DNA of 64,000 bases from Allobosea sp. WAO (GTDB taxonomy: Bacteria; Pseudomonadota; Alphaproteobacteria; Rhizobiales; Beijerinckiaceae). The first letter of the stretch is position 1. Each line of letters opens with the position of its first letter. The DNA lies in NCBI RefSeq assembly GCF_001509835.1, contig NZ_JXTJ01000017.1, positions 124,001-188,000 of the forward strand, read 5' to 3'. The notes under the pieces are model-generated. The model was not told the origin of the DNA and did no database searches. It saw nothing but the letters and a program-made list of their open reading frames with translations. A program made the translations under genes and the position numbers. Positions 8,622-16,475 of this stretch are shown piece by piece.

Positions 8622-9113
8622 ATGGCCGAACCGAATGACGGCGCCGGGGACGAGCCGGAGCTGCCTCTTGCGACCAGCGTTGGCTACCAGCTGCGCATGG
8701 CGCACCGCGCCTCACAGCGTTACCTGCAGGAGCGGATCGAGCCGCACGGCGTCACCCTCGGCATGTGGTACTTCCTGCGCGTGCTCTGGCAGGAGGATGG
8801 GCTGACCCAGCGCGAGCTCTCGCGCCGGATCGGCACGATGGAGCCGACGACGCTGAGCGCCATCGCCAGCATGGAGAAGAGCGGCCTCGTCGTGCGCGAG
8901 CGCAACGCCGTCGACCGCCGCAAGCTGCATGTCTGGCTGACACCGAAGGGCCGTGCGCTGAAGGCGCAGCTCCTGCCGCTAGCGGTCGGCGTCGTCGAAA
9001 AGGCGACGGAGGGCTTCTCCCCCGAGGATCGCGAGCGCTTCCTGGCCTATCTCGGCATGGTCCAGCGCAATCTCGCCGAAACCCGGACCGACCAGGCTTC
9101 GGCCGAGGAGTGA
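8622..9113 (+). CDS. MarR-family transcriptional regulator
   Basis: A 163-residue winged-helix repressor. It has the typical long first helix (YQLRMAHRASQRYLQERIEP), then VTLGMWYFLRVLWQEDGLTQ, the recognition region RELSRRIGTMEPTTLSAI, and the wing with NAVDRRKLHVWLTPKG. MarR proteins act as dimers on promoters near their own gene and usually respond to small aromatic or hydrophobic ligands. It is divergent from the ABC ATPase-permease genes, which are the natural first targets. The gene at 9145 is convergent and belongs to the envelope cluster. Confidence 0.88.
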   Translation: MAEPNDGAGDEPELPLATSVGYQLRMAHRASQRYLQERIEPHGVTLGMWYFLRVLWQEDGLTQRELSRRIGTMEPTTLSAIASMEKSGLVVRERNAVDRRKLHVWLTPKGRALKAQLLPLAVGVVEKATEGFSPEDRERFLAYLGMVQRNLAETRTDQASAEE

Positions 9114-9144
9114 AAGCGGCGGCCCTTAGCTACCGCGATCTCAT

Positions 9145-10164
9145 TCACCAGCGCGGGCGCGGGCCATAGGAGCCGTCGCAGCCGACCAGCGGACCGCCCG
9201 GATAATAGTCGTCGATGATGATGTCCGGCAGCGGGCAGCCGGCGCGGCCGCGCATGGCCCGGCGCTTCGGCGCCTGGTAGCTGTCGCGCTCGACCATCGC
9301 GGTACGGGCGAGCGGACGCGACGGAGCGGCAGGCATCGCGAGGGCGGGAGCTTCGGGGCGGGCGGCGCGGGCACGCTGCGGCGCCGGGGCAGGAGCCGCG
9401 GCGGGCCGGTCCTCGCTCAGGCGGGGCCGGGGCGCCGGAAGCGGCACGGCGGTGACCTCGTTGCTCTGCTTGTCCGCGCTGTTCGGCGAGGAAGCCGCGA
9501 CGATGACATCCTCGGAGGTGGCGCGAACCAGCTTGGAGACGCCGGTGTCGAGAGCGACGGTGCGGAACGGCGTGTTGCCGCAGCCGCCGCAGCGGCTGGG
9601 GTCGAGTGGCACGAGGTCGACGCGGGCCTTGCCGTCATCGGCGCTCTGGCCTTCGCCGGCGGCGCGCGCGGCGATCATGATCTGGGCGGCTTCCTCGAGC
9701 TGCTGCTCGATCAGCGCGGTGCGCAGGCCGCGGGCCCGGCGATAATTGACGACCTCGTCGCCGCCGGATACGAGGATGGCGAAGGGGGCGCCCTTCGGCA
9801 CATTGCCGCGGAACTCGTTGCGCAGGCGGCCGATGGCGCGTTGCGCCTCGGAGGTGACCTCCCAGCTGCCCGACGCGAAGGGGATCGCGCCCGTCGTCAT
9901 GATCTCGCGGGCCGCCTGGACGACGCCGACGGTGATGGTGCGGCCCGAGAATTCGAGGCGCAGCGACTGCGGCCGTTCCGCGATCTTCGGCGCGCCGGCG
10001 GGCGCCGTCTCCGTGAAGCTCGGCATCTGGCTGGCGGCGGCGCCGTCGCGGTCGGGTTGGGCCAGCGCCGCGCCGGCCGAAACGAGGATGGCGAGAGCGG
10101 CGACGGCGAGGCACTTGCGGCTCTCGCTGCGGATCGCGGTGACGATGTCGGTCTGGAAGCCCAT
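9145..10164 (-). CDS. Secreted protein with degenerate OmpA-like domain
   Basis: A 339-residue exported protein. The start at 10164 follows GAGGAGACCC and yields a signal peptide ending near residue 35 (VAALAILVSAGAALAQ). Residues 92-170 resemble an OmpA/peptidoglycan-binding fold: IPFASGSWEVTSEAQRAI, a helix, APFAILVSGGDEVVNYRRAR, and GLRTALIEQQL. The usual NxxL..R.NRRVE C-terminal signature is not conserved, so peptidoglycan binding is uncertain. A Cys pair (CGGC) and a Pro/Ala-rich linker follow, with a short tail containing the CPLPDIIIDDYYPGG stretch. It is divergent from a standard OmpA-family gene at 10427, with a shared 262-nt promoter region. Confidence 0.72.
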   Translation of the reverse strand: MGFQTDIVTAIRSESRKCLAVAALAILVSAGAALAQPDRDGAAASQMPSFTETAPAGAPKIAERPQSLRLEFSGRTITVGVVQAAREIMTTGAIPFASGSWEVTSEAQRAIGRLRNEFRGNVPKGAPFAILVSGGDEVVNYRRARGLRTALIEQQLEEAAQIMIAARAAGEGQSADDGKARVDLVPLDPSRCGGCGNTPFRTVALDTGVSKLVRATSEDVIVAASSPNSADKQSNEVTAVPLPAPRPRLSEDRPAAAPAPAPQRARAARPEAPALAMPAAPSRPLARTAMVERDSYQAPKRRAMRGRAGCPLPDIIIDDYYPGGPLVGCDGSYGPRPRW

Positions 10165-10426
10165 TCCGGGTCTCCTCATGAAAGTGGCGAGCACGTTGCC
10201 GGGGCCTTGGCCGGCTTTGAGCTGCTTTCGCAGGCGCGGCCCGCGATCCCTCGATTCGAAACCTTCTTGCCTTGCCTCGTCGAGAAAAATCACGGCCTTC
10301 GCGAAAACGCAGCTGAAGCGTGCAAGGTTCGGGCAATGCCGTTGCAGCGCCGGGCCCTCCAAGGGCTGGCCGTGGCACTGGCGAGGCAATATGACTATAC
10401 GGCAAGGCAACACGGGGGAACCGATC

Positions 10427-11026
10427 GTGAAGATCGCAGATAATGACCACGAGAGCATCGAGCTTCATCAGAACATGACGCGCCGGACACTGGGCGGATT
10501 GTTCGCGGCTCTGCCTTTGCTGGCCTCCGTGCCCGCGCTGGCGCAGACTGATCAGGCCGCCACCAATATTCTGCGCTCGCTCGCCCCCCATGACCGCAGC
10601 CCCGGCCGGCGCAGTGCGCCGGTCACCCGTCGCGTCCGTACCCGCTCCTCCGGCGTGGTGCAGGAGATCGAGATCGATCTGAGCCGTCGCGTCGAGGTCA
10701 CGGTCTTCTTCGCCAACGATTCCGCCGCCCTGCGCCCGGGCGCACAGCAGGCCCTGGCGCGCCTGGCGGTGGCACTGCGCGATCCGATCCTGGCCGATCA
10801 GCGCTTCCTGATCGCCGGCCATACCAGCCAGGACGGTGACTATGATTACAATGTCGCCCTGTCGCAGGACCGTGCGGCTTCGGTCACCAACTGGCTGATG
10901 GGTTATGGCGGTGTCGACGGCAACCGGCTGCAGGCCCATGGCTTCGGTCCGGACATGCTGCGCAATCCGCGCAATCCCTTCTCGCCGGTCAATCGCCGCG
11001 TCGAAGTCATCGCCATCACCGGCTGA
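10427..11026 (+). CDS. OmpA-family peptidoglycan-associated protein, probable Tat signal
   Basis: A 199-residue exported protein. Residues 90-199 form an OmpA C-terminal domain: VFFANDSAALRPGAQQALAR, FLIAGHTSQDGDYDYNVALS, DRAASVTNWL and the closing NPFSPVNRRVEVIAI, with the conserved Arg/Asn pattern that binds diaminopimelate. I prefer the GTG at 10427 (GGGGGAA 6 nt upstream) to the ATG at 10475. It gives an 18-residue n-region before NMTRRTLGGLFAALPLLASV, which looks like a twin-arginine signal. With the ATG it would be an ordinary Sec signal. Residues 40-85 are basic and Ser/Arg-rich. The protein probably anchors the neighbouring system to the cell wall. Confidence 0.82.
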   Translation: MKIADNDHESIELHQNMTRRTLGGLFAALPLLASVPALAQTDQAATNILRSLAPHDRSPGRRSAPVTRRVRTRSSGVVQEIEIDLSRRVEVTVFFANDSAALRPGAQQALARLAVALRDPILADQRFLIAGHTSQDGDYDYNVALSQDRAASVTNWLMGYGGVDGNRLQAHGFGPDMLRNPRNPFSPVNRRVEVIAITG

Positions 11027-11076
11027 TGCGCCGGTCGCCTTTCAGCTTCAACCGCCTGCCTCCAGGGGTAACCACC

Positions 11077-12003
11077 ATGGCCTTCTTCAAGCGTCTCATG
11101 CTCGGCTTCGCCCTGCTGCTTTCCTTCGCAGCCGCCGCCAGCGCCCAGTCCACCAATTCCCGCATCAACCTCCTGGTGATGTCGGATGACGCCGATCCCG
11201 ATACGGTTCCGCGCAACAACCGCATCTTCAACCGGGTGCAGCTCCAGCTCTCGGAGTATCTCAACACCCGCGGTTTCCAGGTCTATGACGAGACCAGCCT
11301 GGCGCTCGGCATCACGCCGACCGGCCGTGTCCGCCGCCGCGACGCCGAACTGATCGAGATCGCCCGTTCGGTCTCGACGCCGATCGACGCCATGGTGGTC
11401 TATCAGATCTATGCCTCGGCGCGTCGCTCGGTCGCCGCCGACATCCGCTTCCCAGAGATCCGCATCGCCGGCCGCGTGCTGAACGTGCGCAGCGGCCAGT
11501 TCATCGCGGCCTTCGAGGTCGGCGGCTTCCAGCTGCCGGCACTGCCCAATCCCTGCGGCGCCGAATGCCTGCTCGAGACCGTCGGCACCCATTCCCGTGT
11601 GCTGGCGACAGATCTCGGCGCCGCCATTGCCCTGAAGCTCGAGGGCTTCGCTCGCCAGCCCGGCATCGCCGCCGGTGGCGGCAAGGATGGTGTCGGCGGT
11701 GGCGTCGCCGTGGCCCAGGGCGATGGCTGCGCCAACCTGCCCACCGACTTCGAGATCCAGCTGCGCGAGTTCACGACCTCTGAAGTCGACCGGATCGAGA
11801 GCGAGTTCGTGCGCTGGGGTTGCTATCGCAGCCACCGCACCGTGCGGATGACCGGCAACTCGGCCGACTTCTTCTACAGCACCTCGTCGGACTCGGCGCG
11901 CCTGACCCGCAACTTCCGACTGATGATGGAACTGGTCGGCCTCAACGGGCAGATCACCTTCGCCGGCAATCGCCTGACCGTGAGCAAGGTCTCGACCCGC
12001 TGA
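11077..12003 (+). CDS. Secreted protein, possible TolB-N/LpoB/FlgO-like fold; function unknown
   Basis: A 308-residue protein with a clear signal peptide (MAFFKRLMLGFALLLSFAAA, then ASAQ). The first half (about 25-200) has the pattern of FlgO, CsgG and LpoB-like proteins: a strand INLLVM, a helix FNRVQLQLSEYLNTRGFQVY, then IDAMVVYQIYASARRS and RIAGRVLNVRSGQFIAAFEV. The second half has Cys residues (NPCGAEC, DGCANL, RWGCY) and may form a separate disulfide-bonded domain. LpoB activates a penicillin-binding protein, which makes the resemblance notable beside a PBP/SEDS pair, but the fold call is my reading and unproven. Only 50 nt separate it from the OmpA-family gene, so the two are probably co-transcribed. 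Confidence 0.7.
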   Translation: MAFFKRLMLGFALLLSFAAAASAQSTNSRINLLVMSDDADPDTVPRNNRIFNRVQLQLSEYLNTRGFQVYDETSLALGITPTGRVRRRDAELIEIARSVSTPIDAMVVYQIYASARRSVAADIRFPEIRIAGRVLNVRSGQFIAAFEVGGFQLPALPNPCGAECLLETVGTHSRVLATDLGAAIALKLEGFARQPGIAAGGGKDGVGGGVAVAQGDGCANLPTDFEIQLREFTTSEVDRIESEFVRWGCYRSHRTVRMTGNSADFFYSTSSDSARLTRNFRLMMELVGLNGQITFAGNRLTVSKVSTR

Positions 12004-12062
12004 CAATTTGACTGAAAATAGCGGCCGGGTAACCATTATTGCCGGCGCGGCTATACGAAGAT

Positions 12063-12100
12063 GCCACCCGGTCGACAGGTGCCGGGTGGCTTGTTATTTT
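12063..12100 (+). terminator. Rho-independent terminator after the OmpA / secreted-protein pair
   Basis: GCCACCCGG (12063-12071), a 10-nt loop, CCGGGTGGC (12082-12090), then TTGTTATTTT. The 9-bp perfect stem and T-rich tail lie 60 nt after the stop at 12003, in the right orientation to end rightward transcription. The next gene at 12175 therefore needs its own promoter. Confidence 0.85.
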
Positions 12101-12174
12101 AAATGTGGCAGAAATTAGCATTGTGGACGGCGCAGGCGGAAGGGCTGGGTTTCCGCTCCTGATGATCGTGTCCG

Positions 12175-13752
12175 ATGCTGGATGCGGGCAATTTGCAAAT
12201 GGATTGGGGCATCGACCCGGCACGGGTCGCGGAGATCGGCACCATTGCCTCTTCGCGCCGTTTCTCCGCCCGGGACACTGAGAAGTTCGTTCTTGCGATC
12301 ACCGGCGGCGGCTCGGAAAATGCCGACCTGCCGCTCTGGGACATGCTGCAGGTACTGTTCGCGCTGGGGGCATTGACCGCTGGGCCGCGTATGCCGGCAC
12401 GCGACGCCGCCATAGGCTGCCTGCTGGACGAGACCGGCATCCTGCTCCGGCCGCTGCGGCAGGAGAAGTCCGTCGGCGCCGAGCTGGCCGGCGCCTCGAT
12501 CGAGGCCTCCGCCACCGAGGTCGTCCTGTCCTACGGCGCCGGCAAGACCCGCTCCTTCTCCTGGAGCCGGGTGCGGCGGGCGCTGGGGCTGGCGGACTTC
12601 CTGTTCGCGGCCGAGGCGGATGAGCGCTCGGAGGGGGGGCTCGCAGCACTGCGCAGCGCGCTCGACTCGGTCTTCGCCCTCGCGGTCTTCGACGAGGACG
12701 GGTTGAAGCGGGCGGTGCAGGAACCGGCGCGCTTCATGCGGGCTTGGCGCCGGCGGCATCTGCCGCTGCTCGCCTTCGCCGATCTGATCCGCCAGCGCGA
12801 GGCCTTCCTCAATGCCAGCGGACGGCGCGAGCGCCAGCGCGAATTCGATCCCGACGACCTCGTCTCGCTCTGGAGCTTCGCCCTGCTGCATGGCGAGACC
12901 TGGAGCTTTGCGCGCTTTGCCGAGCGCTTCAGCGCGCTGATGCGCGAGGAGCGTTCCAGCGTCGGCCGCCGCGACTTCATGGCGCCGGCTTCGATGGACA
13001 GCCTGATGGCGCGCCAGCCCTCCGAGAATCCGGAAGAGGCACTGATCGCCTGGCTCGATCACCAGGCGGTTCTCGGCGAGCTCGAACCGGAGGATCTCGA
13101 CGAGGACGATGACGACGAGCCCGAGGAGGAGGACGAGGACGGCGTGGTGCGCGAGCGCGTCTACGCCGCACTGATGCGCCTGCCGGCCGATCCGAAATTC
13201 CTCAACAAGGAGGAGCGCGAATCCGTCGGCCGGGCGCTGGCTCTGCTGCCGATCGCTCACGAGCAGCCGTTGACCCTGGCGCGCTCGCGGGCGGTGGCGC
13301 CCTGGGAGAATCGGCTGGTCGAGGCCAGCCGCCGCGTCGCAGGCTCAAATCGCGGGCAGGTCGACCAGAACGCGGACCCGTTCGACTATCCCGGCATCGC
13401 CCAGGCTCTGGCCGCGCTCGGCAAGCGTTTCGACGAATTGCTGCTGATCGGCGTCGCGCTGGAGGCGCTCGAAGGGCCCGCCAATGCGGCGGTTCTCGCC
13501 GAGGGGCAGAAGGTTCTGCGGCGCTGGCGCCATGATCGCGCCAGTTTCCGGATCGACAATGCGAAACTGGCACTGATCTTCGCAAGGCATGGGGGAGCAC
13601 TGAGAACCGTTGCAGGAGCCCTGCAGCGGATCGTCAGGCAACAAAGGCGCTTCGGAGAATCCGTGGACCTGGCAGCCCAGGCCGCACTCGACGAGGCGCG
13701 CTTCACCGAAGTGTTTTCGCAGCGCTATCAGGGGCGGTTGAAACGGCCATGA
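12175..13752 (+). CDS. Large cytoplasmic protein of unknown function
   Basis: 525 residues with no signal peptide or membrane segment. I do not recognise a family. It is rich in Ala, Leu, Arg and Glu and looks mostly helical. A strongly acidic run (residues 303-324, DEDDDDEPEEEDED core) sits between two folded regions. The N-terminal part contains VLAITGGGSENADLPLWDML. The ATG at 12175 has no strong ribosome site; an ATG at 12199 is an alternative. Its stop overlaps the start of the next gene (ATGA), so the two are translationally coupled and probably work together. The position within the PBP/SEDS cluster suggests a cytoplasmic partner (inference). Confidence 0.7.
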   Translation: MLDAGNLQMDWGIDPARVAEIGTIASSRRFSARDTEKFVLAITGGGSENADLPLWDMLQVLFALGALTAGPRMPARDAAIGCLLDETGILLRPLRQEKSVGAELAGASIEASATEVVLSYGAGKTRSFSWSRVRRALGLADFLFAAEADERSEGGLAALRSALDSVFALAVFDEDGLKRAVQEPARFMRAWRRRHLPLLAFADLIRQREAFLNASGRRERQREFDPDDLVSLWSFALLHGETWSFARFAERFSALMREERSSVGRRDFMAPASMDSLMARQPSENPEEALIAWLDHQAVLGELEPEDLDEDDDDEPEEEDEDGVVRERVYAALMRLPADPKFLNKEERESVGRALALLPIAHEQPLTLARSRAVAPWENRLVEASRRVAGSNRGQVDQNADPFDYPGIAQALAALGKRFDELLLIGVALEALEGPANAAVLAEGQKVLRRWRHDRASFRIDNAKLALIFARHGGALRTVAGALQRIVRQQRRFGESVDLAAQAALDEARFTEVFSQRYQGRLKRP

Positions 13753-14306
13753 CAGATTTCGCTACCCAGGGTCCGAGCGAGGAAGATCCGCGCATCGGAC
13801 GTGCCGCCGCCCGGCTGGTTCTGGCCGCGCTTGCCAGCACCGAGGCGGAGGAGACTGCGGCTGCGAGCATCAGCCGTGCCGATCTCTGGGCGCATGCCCG
13901 CCGGGTCAAGGGCGATCCCGTCAACTTCGCCGCCGAGCGCGCCATCCGCACCGATCCCGAGGCGGCACGGCTCTATCGCCGCCTGCTGTCCTTCCAGGCC
14001 GTGGCGCGCAGCGAGCTCGCCGCCGCCGCCTATGACAGCAGCGCGACCCACCGGCGCATCGGCTCCTTCGAGCTCGACGTGGTCGAGGAGGACGATGCCC
14101 CGCCGGCGCTGATCATCCAGTGCCTGTCGGACTCGGTGCCGGCTCCGACCATGATCGAGGTGGTCTCGATCGAGGGCGTTGTCCGCCTCTCCCTGCCGGC
14201 GCCGGTCGACAAGCACATCGTCATCGACCTGCCGCGCCAGGACGCCGAGCGCGATCTGCTGCGATTGATGCTCGCCAACCCGCTCGCGGGCGTTTATCTG
14301 CTGTAA
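13749..14306 (+). CDS. Unknown 185-residue cytoplasmic protein
   Basis: Starts inside the stop of the 525-residue gene (ATGA overlap), so it is coupled to it. The first 80 residues are helical (RIGRAAARLVLAALASTEAE; RADLWAHARRVKGDPVNFAA). The rest looks beta-rich (HRRIGSFELDVVEEDDAPPA; MIEVVSIEGVVRLSLPAPVD; KHIVIDLP). No family is recognised and there is no export signal. The layout of a helical head plus a sandwich-like tail would fit an adaptor, but no function can be assigned. Confidence 0.68.
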   Translation: MTDFATQGPSEEDPRIGRAAARLVLAALASTEAEETAAASISRADLWAHARRVKGDPVNFAAERAIRTDPEAARLYRRLLSFQAVARSELAAAAYDSSATHRRIGSFELDVVEEDDAPPALIIQCLSDSVPAPTMIEVVSIEGVVRLSLPAPVDKHIVIDLPRQDAERDLLRLMLANPLAGVYLL

Positions 14307-14381
14307 CGTCAAGTATACGCCGCCTGGAGGCGGCGAGGATGGCTTGGCTTCCGCAGCGGCAGAGTCTGGCGAGAGAGGGAA

Positions 14382-15863
14382 ATGGCTTCAGGAGATCAGA
14401 ACGTCAGGCGTTCCGGCGTCTTCGTCGTCGTGCCCACCACCGACCAGCCCATCGTCCTGAAGAAGCTCGCCTGGTCGGCCCGCGTGCCGGTCTCGCGGGT
14501 CGTGCTCGCGACCGAGAGCTCGGAAGTGTGCGAGCCCTGGAGTACGCAGTATAGCAATCTGCTGCGACCCGGCGAACCCTTGCGCCAGATTCTCGGCCTG
14601 CCCGATGGCGGCAGCTATCGCCTTGCCGCGTCCGGTGGAATCGACCAGGGCAAAAGCTGGATGGTGCCGACGCTGGCCGCGCATTGCGCGCTCGCCCATG
14701 GCGAGGCGGTGACGCACAAGGCGTCCGAAGCGCGGCTGCTGATCTGGGGCACCGGCGCGATAGACCTCTCCGTCGCCGACACCGCCGCCGAGGCGCGGGT
14801 CACCCAGCAGGAATACCATCTCACCACGAAGATCGATCGCTCGCGGCACCTCTTCGCCGATGCCGAACATGGCGCGACCCCGGTTCTGGCGCTGGTGCCG
14901 CATGGCGACGAGGCCGAGCGCGCCGCCGGCATCCTCGGCAAGATCCTCGGCAACCAGCCGCATCACATCGCGATCGTCGCTTCGCTTGCCGACATTGTCG
15001 CCCCGATCGAGCTCTATCTGCGCTCGGGCTCGTTCCAGCCGCAGGTCGCGGCGCCGGAGCCGGAAAGGCCCACGGCCCCGGTCTCCGCCTCGATGGCGCT
15101 GAAGCCGTTCAAGCCTGAGCCGGCAGAGCAGCCTGCCGCGCAGCAGGCGCCGCGCTCAGCCGAGACCGTGCAGCAGACTGTCATGCAGTCGCAGCCCACA
15201 GGTGAGGCGCCTCCCATGGCCGATATGGCGCCGCGCTCGCGGCGTTCGGTGCTCGGCGAGGAAGCCTCGCGGCCTGCCTCGTCGCGTCTGCCAGTGATCG
15301 CGGCCGCTGCAGTCGTCCTGCTCGCGGGCGGTGCCGGCGCGGCTTGGTACGCGTTGCGCGATCCCGGGCCGCGTGGGTCCGACCAGGGGCCGCCGACTCT
15401 GACCCTGTCGACGCCTTCGACCGGCACGAGCGGGCAGAGCAGGCCGAGCCAGCCTCAGTCGCAGCCCGCACAGCAGCAGAGCGCAGCGGTCCAGAACAAC
15501 GCACCTGCGGCTGCCTCCGGGCCGGCGCTGGCGCGACTGGTGACGCTGTCGCCTCCGTCCGGCAGCAGCTGCGATGCGCAGATCTACGAGCTGACCCCGC
15601 GCTATAGCGAGACGGCGGTCGATGTCGCAGAGGCGGCCAGCATCGAGGTCGACGCGCAAGAGATCTGCGGCCTGGCGCTGGAGCCGGTCGCTCCCGCCAA
15701 GGGCAAATTCCAGTCCGGAACCGGCCCTGCCGTCGTCGCCTCGAAATCGAGCGCCACGCGCCTCGTCTTCAACCCGACGGCGATCCGCAGCGGCATCTCG
15801 GCCTTCCCGGTCATCCGGATCGAGGAACCGAAGCCGCTCGCCATCGAGATCAAGCGCCGCTGA
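14382..15863 (+). CDS. Single-pass inner-membrane protein of unknown function
   Basis: 493 residues. Residues 1-210 form a cytoplasmic domain that I do not recognise (SGVFVVVPTTDQPIVLKKLA; ARLLIWGTGAIDLSV; ATPVLALVPHGDEAERAAGI; HHIAIVASLADIVAPIELYL). A Pro/Gln/Ala linker follows, then one membrane helix (about 305-325, VIAAAAVVLLAGGAGAAWYA), a Ser/Gln/Pro-rich spacer and a C-terminal domain (about 385-493) with two Cys (SSCDAQ, QEICGL). By the positive-inside rule (RSRRS before the helix) the C-terminus is periplasmic. This design can connect cytoplasmic components to the envelope. It follows the coupled pair by 75 nt on the same strand. Confidence 0.72.
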   Translation: MASGDQNVRRSGVFVVVPTTDQPIVLKKLAWSARVPVSRVVLATESSEVCEPWSTQYSNLLRPGEPLRQILGLPDGGSYRLAASGGIDQGKSWMVPTLAAHCALAHGEAVTHKASEARLLIWGTGAIDLSVADTAAEARVTQQEYHLTTKIDRSRHLFADAEHGATPVLALVPHGDEAERAAGILGKILGNQPHHIAIVASLADIVAPIELYLRSGSFQPQVAAPEPERPTAPVSASMALKPFKPEPAEQPAAQQAPRSAETVQQTVMQSQPTGEAPPMADMAPRSRRSVLGEEASRPASSRLPVIAAAAVVLLAGGAGAAWYALRDPGPRGSDQGPPTLTLSTPSTGTSGQSRPSQPQSQPAQQQSAAVQNNAPAAASGPALARLVTLSPPSGSSCDAQIYELTPRYSETAVDVAEAASIEVDAQEICGLALEPVAPAKGKFQSGTGPAVVASKSSATRLVFNPTAIRSGISAFPVIRIEEPKPLAIEIKRR

Positions 15864-15972
15864 CAGCACGGCCAGCGCTCTGTCCTAGGCTGTGCTGTCG
15901 CCTACCCATTTGGGTTAGGACGCGCGCTAGCCTCCGTGCCTACGGTGCCTCGCACCATCAGCGGAGGACGAG

Positions 15973-16221
15973 ATGATCAAGGCATTTGCGCTGCTGGCAA
16001 CTCTCGCCGGCATTGGTTTCTCCTCGGCGGCGTTCGCCCAGGATGGCTGCCAGACCGTCAGGCATTCGTGCAGTCAGATGATGAAGACCTGCGAATCGCG
16101 TTGTCAGGGATCGCCTCGATGTATGCCGGGGTGTCTGACCGGGCTTGAGGTCTGCAAGCAGACGGGGGTCTGGAAAGCCAGCACATCGCCCGCATGCTGG
16201 AGGACCACCAACCGCAGCTGA
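15973..16221 (+). CDS. Small secreted Cys-rich protein
   Basis: 82 residues with a good signal peptide (MIKAFALLATLAGIGFSSAA, then FAQ) and a GGAGG site just upstream. The mature part of about 58 residues holds eight cysteines, including CESRCQGSPRC and MPGCLTGLEVC, which implies a disulfide-stabilised periplasmic or secreted miniprotein. No family is recognised. It ends the rightward arm of the cluster and converges with the SEDS gene at 16476. A small periplasmic regulator is possible, but nothing in the sequence proves it. Confidence 0.7.
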   Translation: MIKAFALLATLAGIGFSSAAFAQDGCQTVRHSCSQMMKTCESRCQGSPRCMPGCLTGLEVCKQTGVWKASTSPACWRTTNRS

Positions 16222-16475
16222 CAGGGCAGCGGCGCCATCGCCGCAGTCAAGCGGCGCGCGCATCGTCCCAGCCATCCTCCGGCCGTTCCGAACACCAGCG
16301 CAAGCGGTTTGTGCTGCTCGTGCGCGCTTGTCTTGGCGGGGCCCTTGGCGCGCGAGCGGCTTCGCGGGCGATCCCCGCGGGCGGGCGCGGGTGCGGGCGA
16401 GTGCAGGGCGCTCTCGCCGCAGTTCCCGGTCGCTGCCGTTCCGCTCCGCCCGAAGGGCGTGCGCGGGGCTTATGC

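Noticed and set aside
12104..12117. Sigma-54-like promoter TGGCAG-N-AGCA before the 525-residue gene, with a similar AAATGTGGCAG near 33078
   Set aside because: The spacing between GG and GC is 9 and not 10, the TTGC half is poor, and the second copy lacks GC altogether.
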